A stretch of DNA of 5,592 nucleotides from an uncultured Hymenobacter sp. (GTDB lineage: Bacteria; Bacteroidota; Bacteroidia; Cytophagales; Hymenobacteraceae). Position numbers and translations under genes: made by a program. Below the pieces are notes generated by a model. That model was not told where the DNA came from. It was given only the letters and a program-made list of their open reading frames with translations, and made no database searches. The stretch's first letter is position 1. Every line of letters starts with the position of its first letter. Shown piece by piece: positions 1-5,592 of this stretch. The DNA lies in assembly GCA_937871705.1 (NCBI GenBank), contig CALMOO010000463.1:1-5592 (forward strand). Reading direction: 5' to 3'.

Positions 1-1150
1 GGTCGATGTTGAGCCGGTAAGCCATCTCATCCATCGCCGACTCCAGCGCAAACGCGCCAGTGGCCTCGCCGGGCCCGCGCATCCAGATGGGCGAGCTCAC
101 GTCGAGGGCCGCAATGCGGTAGCGCGTCGTCAGGTTAGGTGAGGCGTACATCATGCGCGTCTGCGCCAAGGTCGATTCGGTAAACTCCTCGTAGCTTGAG
201 GTTTGCCCAATGCTTTCGTGGGTAATGGCTGTGAGCTTGCCGTCGGGCGTGGCGCTCATCCCGATTTTCTGCCAGGTATAGGGCCGGTAGCCCACCATCG
301 TAAACATCTGCTCGCGGGTGAGCATGAGCTTTACCGGGCGGTTCACTACTTTGGCCGCAATCACGGCGGCTGACTCGTGCGGCCAGCTGTGCAGCGCGTT
401 GCCAAAGGCGCCGCCCACGAAGGTGGCCACCACCTTCACGTTCTCCTCGGGCAGACCCCACTCGCGAGCAAAATCGCGGCGCGTGCCCATGGTGCCCTGC
501 GTCTTGTCGTAGAGCGTGAGGCGGTCGGGCGCTTCCCAGTGCGCCGTGATGGCCTGCATCTCCATGGGGTGGTGCATCTCGGTCGGAATCACGTATTCGG
601 CCTCGATGCTGAGCGGAGCGCCTTTGTAGGCATCGGCCGTACCGCGCTGGTAGTCAGCCATGCCCGACTTAGGATTTTTCTGCGCCTGGGTGGGCAGGAA
701 GGCGCGCTTGGCGGCTTCCTCCATGTTGGTGAGGTGCTTTTCGGGGGCGTACTGCGCCTTCACCAGCCGCGCCGCGTAGCGGGCGCGCTCCAGCGTGTCG
801 GCCACCACCACCGCGATGGGCTGGTCATTAAACAGCACTCGGTTGTCGTGAAATACCTTCAGCGGCCCGCCTTCGGTTTGCGGCTGCGAAGGGTCTTTAC
901 CCGCGGGCTTAAACCCCGGCACCTGCGGCGAGTTGAGGTGCGAAATAACCGCCAGCACGCCCGGCGACCGCTCAGCCGCCCGCGTGTCGAGGCTCGTGAT
1001 GCGGCCCTTGGCGATGGTGCTGCCTACCAGCACGGCGTACGTGATGCCCGGCAGCTCGTACTCGGCCGAGTATTTGGCCGCACCCGTCACCTTGAGGTGG
1101 CCATCGACCCGGCTCAGCGCGGCCCCGATTTGCTTGTCTTGCACTTTCAT
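1..1150 (-). CDS. paoC: Molybdopterin-binding (large) subunit of a xanthine dehydrogenase-family aldehyde oxidoreductase, PaoC/YagR-like; C-terminal part missing
   Basis: This is the catalytic subunit that would hold the molybdenum cofactor and oxidise aldehydes or related substrates. The window shows 383 residues from the start at 1150; the family is usually about 730 residues, so roughly half is missing beyond the left edge, including the C-terminal region that carries the catalytic Glu. The N-terminal part (about residues 7-140) is the aldehyde oxidase a/b hammerhead domain, with SRVDGHLKVTGAAKYSAE at 13-30. The Mo-cofactor-binding domain then begins, with HHPMEM (193-198), the glycine loop GGAFG (246-250) and MRGPGE (357-362, usually MRAPGE). 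The ATG at 1150 is chosen because it directly precedes the conserved RVDGxLKVTG block; the frame remains open upstream to the previous gene, but that stretch is palindromic repeat and has no good start. It has no signal peptide, consistent with export together with the Tat-tagged small subunit. Family assignment is firm; the symbol is by analogy with E. coli, and the true substrate is unknown. Confidence 0.95.
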   Translation of the reverse strand, partial: MKVQDKQIGAALSRVDGHLKVTGAAKYSAEYELPGITYAVLVGSTIAKGRITSLDTRAAERSPGVLAVISHLNSPQVPGFKPAGKDPSQPQTEGGPLKVFHDNRVLFNDQPIAVVVADTLERARYAARLVKAQYAPEKHLTNMEEAAKRAFLPTQAQKNPKSGMADYQRGTADAYKGAPLSIEAEYVIPTEMHHPMEMQAITAHWEAPDRLTLYDKTQGTMGTRRDFAREWGLPEENVKVVATFVGGAFGNALHSWPHESAAVIAAKVVNRPVKLMLTREQMFTMVGYRPYTWQKIGMSATPDGKLTAITHESIGQTSSYEEFTESTLAQTRMMYASPNLTTRYRIAALDVSSPIWMRGPGEATGAFALESAMDEMAYRLNID

Positions 1151-1258
1151 AAAGATGTCGGAAGTAGTCGTTTTGGCTGTTACCTCACTCCTCGTCCCCG
1201 CTTCAAAAAAGAAGGGGGTAGGGGGTGAGGTGCCCGCCAGAACAACTAAAGTTGATTT
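1151..1258. other. 108-bp gap between the FAD and molybdopterin subunit genes
   Basis: The first two genes of this operon overlap, so a gap of this size before the third is unusual. Roughly half of it is an imperfect palindrome at 1183-1230. The frame of the downstream gene is open through the whole gap, but the encoded residues (Pro-, Phe- and Thr-rich) do not resemble the N-terminus of the family, so it is treated as non-coding. I see no convincing Shine-Dalgarno sequence directly before the ATG at 1150. Confidence 0.7.
1183..1230. repeat. REP-like imperfect palindrome with CTACCCC word
   Basis: The left arm starts with CCTCAC and ends with CGCTTC; the right arm starts with GAAGGGGGTAGG and ends with GTGAGG. 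CCTCAC pairs with GTGAGG, CTTC pairs with GAAG across a six-A loop, and the C-rich and G-rich middles pair imperfectly. Such hairpins with CCTCACCCCCTACCCCC arms recall dispersed intergenic repeats that I associate with Hymenobacter-type genomes; this is from memory and untested. In the mRNA it could form a hairpin that stabilises or tunes expression between the two subunit genes. Confidence 0.55.
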
Positions 1259-2239
1259 CTAAGCAGCAGTCGCCGTTTTCAAGGCCTGCACCAGCGTGTT
1301 AGGCGCTAGCCGCAGCTTATACGCATTGTATTTAAAGGCCTTAGCGCCCTGCATCGCCACCGTGGCCGCCTGCCGGAATGTTTCTTCCGTAGCTGGCTTG
1401 CCCACCAAAAACTGCTCGGCGGCCGTGAGGCGCCAGGGCTTGTGGGCTACCCCACCCATGGCAAGGCGAGCGGCCTTAATGGTAGTGCCATCGAGGTCTA
1501 AGGCCGCCGCGGCCGACACCAGGGCGAAGGCGTAGCTGGCCCGCTCGCGCACTTTTTGGTAGTGCACGTGCTTGGTGAAAGGCCCATCAGGAACCTCCAC
1601 AGCCGTGATAAGCTCGCCGGGCGCCAGGTTTGTGTCCTTCTCCGGCGTGTCGCCGGGTAGGCGGTGTAGGTCGGCGAAGGCGATGCGGCGGTCGCCCTGG
1701 GGGCCGCTCACCAGCACCGTGGCATCGAGCGCCACTAGGGCCACGCTCATGTCGGAGGGGTGCACGGCAATACACTTGTCGCTGGCTCCGAAAATGGCGT
1801 GCATGCGGTTCACGCCTTCGAGGGCGCCGCAGCCGGTGCCGGGCTCGCGCTTGTTGCAGGGCATGGCCAGGTCGTAGAAGTAGCTGCAGCGAGTGCGTTG
1901 CAGCATGTTGCCGCCCACGGTGGCCATGTTGCGCAGCTGCGCCGAGGCGCCGGCATTGAGGGCCAACGCCAGCAGCGGCTGCCGCTCGCGCACCAGCTGG
2001 TGGTCAGCCACGGCCGAGTTCAGGGCCAGCGCCCCGATGAGCAGGCCATTGGCCTGGTGCTCGATTTTAGCGAGGGGTAGGCGGTTGATGTCGACTATTT
2101 TCTGCGGCGTCATAATGCCGCGCTTCATCAGGTCGACGAGGTTGGTGCCGCCGGCAATGAACTTGGCGTTCGCGTCTTTGGCCACGGCCTCGATGGCCGC
2201 CTGCTGCTTGGTCGCCCGTACGTATTGGAACTGGTTCAT
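1259..2239 (-). CDS. paoB: FAD-binding (medium) subunit of the aldehyde oxidoreductase, PaoB/YagS-like, with 4Fe-4S cysteines
   Basis: This 326-residue subunit binds FAD and passes electrons from the iron-sulfur clusters to the external acceptor. The FAD-binding loop FIAGGTNLVDLMK lies at residues 27-39, and the second flavin-contact block RNMATVGGNMLQRTRC at 103-118. The C-terminal CO dehydrogenase flavoprotein-like domain covers about 215-320. Between the FAD blocks and that domain are Cys118, Cys128, Cys137 and Cys156, in the arrangement that binds an extra 4Fe-4S cluster in E. coli PaoB; ordinary xanthine dehydrogenase FAD domains lack it. The start at 2239 is chosen because MNQFQY begins the family homology; the reading frame is open further upstream, but there it runs antiphase to the small-subunit gene and is not protein-like. 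The ATG overlaps the TGA of the small-subunit gene (ATGA), which suggests translational coupling, and a GGGAGG stretch lies about 10 bases upstream. No signal peptide is present, so it would be exported with the small subunit. Confidence 0.96.
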   Translation of the reverse strand: MNQFQYVRATKQQAAIEAVAKDANAKFIAGGTNLVDLMKRGIMTPQKIVDINRLPLAKIEHQANGLLIGALALNSAVADHQLVRERQPLLALALNAGASAQLRNMATVGGNMLQRTRCSYFYDLAMPCNKREPGTGCGALEGVNRMHAIFGASDKCIAVHPSDMSVALVALDATVLVSGPQGDRRIAFADLHRLPGDTPEKDTNLAPGELITAVEVPDGPFTKHVHYQKVRERASYAFALVSAAAALDLDGTTIKAARLAMGGVAHKPWRLTAAEQFLVGKPATEETFRQAATVAMQGAKAFKYNAYKLRLAPNTLVQALKTATAA

Positions 2240-2868
2240 ACCTTTTGTCCTCCCTGTTTCACGTCCTGAATAGCCGCCACAATGTTGCTGTAAGCCCCGC
2301 ACCGGCAGATATTGCCGCTCATATACTCTCTGATTTCGGTCTCCGAGTCGGCGTGGCCTTCGCGCACGCAGGCTACGGCGCTCATTATCTGGCCGGGCGT
2401 GCAGTAGCCGCACTGAAAGCCGTCGTGCTTCACAAACGCCTCCTGCATGGGGTGCAGCTTGTCGCCGTCGGCCAGCCCTTCGATGGTCGTCACCTTGCGG
2501 CCGTCGTGCATCACCGCAAAGCTTAGGCAGCTGTTCACGCGCTGGCCATCTACGTGCACGGTGCAGGCGCCGCACTGGCCGTAGTCGCAGCCTTTTTTGG
2601 TGCCCGTAAGGTGCAATTGCTCGCGCAAGAGGTCGAGCAGCGTCGTGCGCGGCTCCACCTTGAGGTTGTATTTCTTGCCGTTAATTTCCAGCTTCAGCGG
2701 CACTTTCTCGAAGGCCGCGGCTACGGTTTCATCCAGCTCAGCCGCCGCGGCCGATACTACTGGGCTGGGCACCAAGGCCATCGCCGTCAGCACCGACGAC
2801 TGCTTGAGGAAGGTGCGCCGGGCCTCATCGTGGTTCTGCGGCGTGTCTGGTTCAGGGTTCATAGCCAT
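2236..2868 (-). CDS. paoA: 2Fe-2S (small) subunit of the aldehyde oxidoreductase, PaoA/YagT-like, with Tat signal
   Basis: This 210-residue electron-transfer subunit carries two 2Fe-2S clusters. The N-terminus has a twin-arginine motif, ARRTFLK at 16-22, followed by a weakly hydrophobic stretch and an Ala-rich cleavage region near 38-43, so the folded complex should be exported to the periplasm by the Tat system. The plant-ferredoxin-type domain spans about 57-130, with cluster ligands Cys94, Cys99, Cys102 and Cys114 (CDYGQCGAC at 94-102). The C-terminal helical 2Fe-2S domain has Cys153 and Cys156 (CGYCTPG) and Cys188 and Cys190 (CRCG). All eight ligands are present and the length is close to that of E. 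coli PaoA. It is the first gene of the operon, and its TGA overlaps the next start by 4 bp. Two ATGs, at residues 1 and 3, are both possible starts and both keep the Tat signal. The family is certain; the physiological substrate, perhaps toxic aldehydes as for PaoABC, is inferred. Confidence 0.97.
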   Translation of the reverse strand: MAMNPEPDTPQNHDEARRTFLKQSSVLTAMALVPSPVVSAAAAELDETVAAAFEKVPLKLEINGKKYNLKVEPRTTLLDLLREQLHLTGTKKGCDYGQCGACTVHVDGQRVNSCLSFAVMHDGRKVTTIEGLADGDKLHPMQEAFVKHDGFQCGYCTPGQIMSAVACVREGHADSETEIREYMSGNICRCGAYSNIVAAIQDVKQGGQKV

Positions 2869-3066
2869 ATATAAAAGAGGGAGTTGCTGTGTAAAGCCAG
2901 GTCAAAGACAAGGCAGGGGGTAGGGGCGTTGCGGCTACACCAGGTAATAAAGTTACTAATCAGCGCTAGTTAAGAAGCTAATCAGGAGAACGGAAGCAAG
3001 GTAAAGCTGCAATATTCCAAGTCGCTACTCGCTTTATCAGTTCCCAAAACCATTGTAAGCAGCTGC
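2869..3066. promoter_or_regulatory. Intergenic region before the aldehyde oxidoreductase operon, presumed to hold its promoter
   Basis: This 198-bp stretch lies between the end of the kinase gene and the start of the small-subunit gene, both on the minus strand. It is clearly more AT-rich than its neighbours. I see no convincing hairpin-plus-T-run terminator after the kinase stop. Two minus-strand octamers come close to the Bacteroidota -7 element TAnnTTTG: TAACTTTA (2955-2948) and TGTCTTTG (2910-2903), each with one mismatch. Neither has a clear TTTG about 19 bases upstream, so the exact promoter is uncertain. Confidence 0.4.
2956..2985. repeat. Direct repeat CTAATCAG, two copies 22 bp apart, possible operator
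   Basis: CTAATCAG (CTGATTAG on the coding strand) occurs at 2956-2963 and 2978-2985, exactly 22 bp from start to start, about two turns of the helix. The copy nearer the operon directly abuts the TAACTTTA octamer that may be a -7 element, so the pair would span about -15 to -45. This is the position and geometry expected for a dimeric regulator such as a response regulator. The function is inferred from geometry only. Confidence 0.35.
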
Positions 3067-4205
<1,139 letters not shown>

Positions 4206-4212
<7 letters not shown>

Positions 4213-4222
4213 GTCGTAGGCA
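4206..4222 (-). other. Frameshift junction in the TPR-histidine kinase gene
   Basis: Read on the minus strand, the upstream frame gives E-L-L-P-T-T-C-stop, while another frame through the same bases gives A-A-Y-D-V-L-T-A. Protein-like TPR sequence switches frame around the bases CTGCCTACGAC. The change fits a loss of one base, or of four bases between short GCC repeats (for example Leu-Pro-Ala-Tyr reduced to Leu-Pro-Tyr out of frame). I see no slippery heptamer that would suggest programmed shifting. It may be a real inactivating mutation or a sequencing or assembly error. Confidence 0.85.
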
Positions 4223-5114
4223 GCAACTCCAGGTTGTGGGTTTTTTCGGCGCCGGCCAGCGCTTGCCGGGCGTAGCGCTCGGCCTCGTCGGGCTGGTGCA
4301 GCAGCAAGAGCGTGCGCGGAAAATTCACCTGTACATAAAGCAGCAAAAAGTCGTCCTTGGTGCGCCGGGCGTAGGCCTCTACGGCCCGAAAGCTTTGGGC
4401 CGACTCGGCATACTGGCCCAGGTTTTTGTACACCAAGGCTTGATTCATCAAGCTGACGTAGTAGCTGGCCGTGTCGTGAGCCGCCAAGTACATGGCCAGG
4501 GCTTTGTTATTATATGCCAAGGCCTGCGCCGGGTGTTTTTGCATCCCCGCTAGGTTCGACAGTTCGCCGTACACCTGGGCTTCTTGCTGGCGCAGGGGGT
4601 GGGCCGGGGCCAGCGCCAGGGCTTGCGGCTGCGCTTGGTTGGCCTGCGCCCAGTTCTTGGTCTGGTACGCAAGGCCAGCGATGTGGCTCAGCGTCCGAAT
4701 CTGGTAGGGGTAGTCGTGGTTGGCCCGCGCTAGGTCCAGCGCCCGCTGGTAATGTTGCAGCGCACCCGCGAAATCGGCTAGCCGGGCAGCCAGGTACCCT
4801 TGCGCGCCCTCCACGCTGGCAATAAGGCGGCCCTGGCCGCTGGCTTGCGCCTGCGTGGCGGCTTCGTGCAGCGTAGCCGCGGCTTCGTCAAAGCGGCCGG
4901 CATCGATGAGCACATCCGCAAACTCGCGCAGCTGGTCCAGCCGCGCCGAGTCAGACATCGCCGCGATGGCGGGCAGCAGGTGCGCCAGGTCGGGCACTGA
5001 GTGGGCCGGCTCGGGCGCCGCCTGGGCACCTTGGGCGTGGCTAGGCAGCGGCCACCCAAGCGCCAGCCCGAGTAGCAGCAACAGGAAGTAAGGTTTCAAC
5101 ATCAGCTGGAGCAT
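4206..5114 (-). CDS. TPR sensor domain of a histidine kinase, N-terminal part; upstream half of a frameshifted gene
   Basis: This 302-residue frame starts with a signal peptide: a hydrophobic core LLLLLGLALG at 11-20 and a likely cleavage site at PSHA/QG near residue 27. About six tetratricopeptide-like helix pairs follow, at roughly 58-95, 104-136, 140-172, 180-215, 217-254 and 256-294, with typical patterns such as NLGQYAESAQSF and HQPDEAERYARQAL. In Bacteroidota, periplasmic TPR arrays of this kind are fused to a membrane helix and a HisKA/HATPase_c kinase, which is what the next frame encodes. Here the frame ends abruptly after HNLELLPTTC, in the middle of a TPR unit, and the expected continuation (AAYDVLTAIKEQQ) is found in another frame, overlapping by 7 bp. 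The two entries are therefore best read as one gene of about 680 codons. The ATG at 5114 gives the full signal peptide; an ATG four codons later (5102) is equally plausible. The ligand or protein sensed is unknown. Confidence 0.88.
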
Positions 5115-5151
5115 TCCGCCGCTAGGCTGCCGGGCGGTTGGTTGGTCGCAC

Positions 5152-5159
5152 TAAATGTA
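5152..5159 (-). promoter_or_regulatory. Weak candidate -7 promoter element for the kinase gene
   Basis: The minus-strand octamer TACATTTA matches the Bacteroidota -7 consensus TAnnTTTG at all fixed positions except the last, and lies about 38 bases before the kinase ATG. No good -33 TTTG is found at the usual spacing, so this is a weak call. Confidence 0.2.
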
Positions 5160-5295
5160 GTATCCACTAGCATTCATTCGCCTTAGCCAATGGCAACCCT
5201 TTCCCGCCGAAGTGGGGTAGGCGCGGCTGTCGCTTAATTTTCGAGGCTTCTTGCTTACTACTGCTGACCTTCAATAAGTTGTTCGGTTATCCCTC

Positions 5296-5352
5296 ACCAC
5301 ATACCAGCACGTCAGTTTGAGCTTGTTGAAGCCTGACGTGCTGGTATGTGGT
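5296..5352. repeat. Perfect 20-bp inverted repeat around a TGAGCTTGTTGAAGC core (REP/MITE-like element)
   Basis: The arms ACCACATACCAGCACGTCAG (5296-5315) and CTGACGTGCTGGTATGTGGT (5333-5352) are exact reverse complements. The 17-base spacer TTTGAGCTTGTTGAAGC contains a further 4-bp stem, GCTT/AAGC. The centre resembles the dispersed CGTCATGCTGAGCTTGTCGAAGCATGACG-type palindromes I recall from Bacteroidota genomes, which points to a repeated mobile-like element; this recall is untested. No transposase gene is nearby. The right arm is followed by TTTT, so it could also act as a terminator for plus-strand transcripts, but no plus-strand gene precedes it. Confidence 0.75.
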
Positions 5353-5506
5353 TTTGCTGACTTTTTCTACGCCTAAGGCAAACTCAACTGTTAGCTCCAA
5401 AGTAGGTTTTAAGCGATGCTCTTCGGCTTTCCTACCCCCTCAAAAACCTGGTAGCTACTGCACTACGCGTGTTTTTAGAAGTTGATTGGGTTCGTGAAAA
5501 CGAAGT

Positions 5507-5526
5507 AAAAACGCAACACTTTGCGT
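5507..5526 (-). terminator. Rho-independent-like terminator after the partial gene at the right edge
   Basis: On the minus strand, ACGCAA-AGTG-TTGCGT forms a 6-bp stem with a 4-base loop, followed at once by a run of T (about five). It starts 12 bases after the stop codon at 5539, the expected place for terminating that gene. The stem is short, so efficiency is uncertain. Confidence 0.5.
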
Positions 5527-5538
5527 CGCTACACTCTC

Positions 5539-5592
5539 TTAAATCACGCTGGCCCCCAGCATCGGGAAGCCGCGCTGGTGCCAGTATGGATA
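5539..5592 (-). CDS. C-terminal end of an unidentified gene, partial
   Basis: The last 17 codons of a minus-strand frame read YPYWHQRGFPMLGASVI and end in TAA at 5541-5539. The frame runs off the right edge. The case for a real gene is the sensible residue mix, the GC-rich third codon positions, the shared strand with all other genes, and a hairpin terminator just downstream. Seventeen residues are too few to name the product, and I do not recognise the family. Confidence 0.4.
   Translation of the reverse strand, partial: YPYWHQRGFPMLGASVI

Larger units (their letters stand above)
5115..5538. other. Gene-poor intergenic region between the kinase gene and the right-edge gene
   Basis: I find no credible coding sequence here; short open frames have no protein-like composition. 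It holds the upstream region of the kinase gene (about 5115-5295), the perfect inverted repeat at 5296-5352, two copies of the GGGGTAG/CTACCCC word (5214 and 5432), and the terminator at 5507-5526. The stretch 5353-5506 is AT-richer and shows nothing else I can name. Confidence 0.6.

Noticed and set aside
377..1228. Long plus-strand open frame of 283 codons opposite the molybdopterin-subunit gene
   Set aside because: Its translation is dominated by Arg, His, Gly and Leu with no recognisable motif, and it lies antisense to a gene with clear family motifs; it is a shadow of GC-rich coding sequence.
2240..2575. N-terminal extension of the FAD-subunit frame up to 2575
   Set aside because: The extension is antiphase to the small-subunit gene, is Arg-rich and not protein-like, and family homology begins at the ATG at 2239 that overlaps the small-subunit stop.
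4236..5091. Several plus-strand open frames opposite the TPR domain
   Set aside because: They are mirror frames of the Ala- and Gln-rich TPR coding sequence, with skewed composition and no motif.
5296..5352. CRISPR repeat or tRNA-like structure at the perfect palindrome
   Set aside because: There is only one unit, with no regularly spaced copies and no cloverleaf; the structure is a simple inverted repeat.

Overview
The window is most likely chromosomal DNA from a GC-rich member of the Bacteroidota, close to Hymenobacter. This rests on the style of the TPR-plus-histidine-kinase gene, the RR-TFLK-type export signal on a PaoA-like subunit, the scarcity of clear Shine-Dalgarno sequences, and many copies of a CTACCCC/GGGGTAG word. 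The genus is inferred from familiarity with such sequences and was not tested by a search. Every gene I can support lies on the minus strand, so the biological order runs from right to left.

Right end (5115-5592): the last 17 codons of an unidentified minus-strand gene end at 5539 and are followed by a small hairpin-plus-T-run terminator. A largely non-coding stretch follows, holding a perfect 20-bp inverted repeat (5296-5352) around a TGAGCTTGTTGAAGC-like core. It looks like a REP-type or small mobile palindromic element.

Middle (3067-5114): this is one TPR-containing sensor histidine kinase gene that is split by a frameshift near 4206-4220. The upstream reading frame carries the signal peptide and about six TPR-like units. 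The downstream frame carries the last TPR, one membrane helix, a coiled coil, HisKA with its phosphoacceptor His, and a complete HATPase_c domain. It is either a broken gene or a sequence error. No response regulator gene is visible.

Left (1-2868): a three-gene operon encodes a periplasmic molybdenum aldehyde oxidoreductase of the xanthine dehydrogenase family, in the PaoABC (YagTSR) order: the 2Fe-2S subunit with a Tat signal, the FAD subunit with the extra 4Fe-4S cysteines, and the molybdopterin-binding subunit, which is cut off by the window edge. The first two genes overlap by 4 bp (ATGA). The third is separated by a 108-bp gap containing an imperfect palindrome built on the CTACCCC word. 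Electrons would pass from the Mo centre through the two 2Fe-2S clusters to FAD, and the Tat signal on the small subunit would carry the folded complex across the inner membrane. The 198-bp region before the operon holds an 8-bp direct repeat with a 22-bp period beside a candidate promoter.

I see no strong evidence for a wholly new system. The points most worth a second look are the kinase frameshift, the two palindromic elements, the enriched CTACCCC word and the possible operator.
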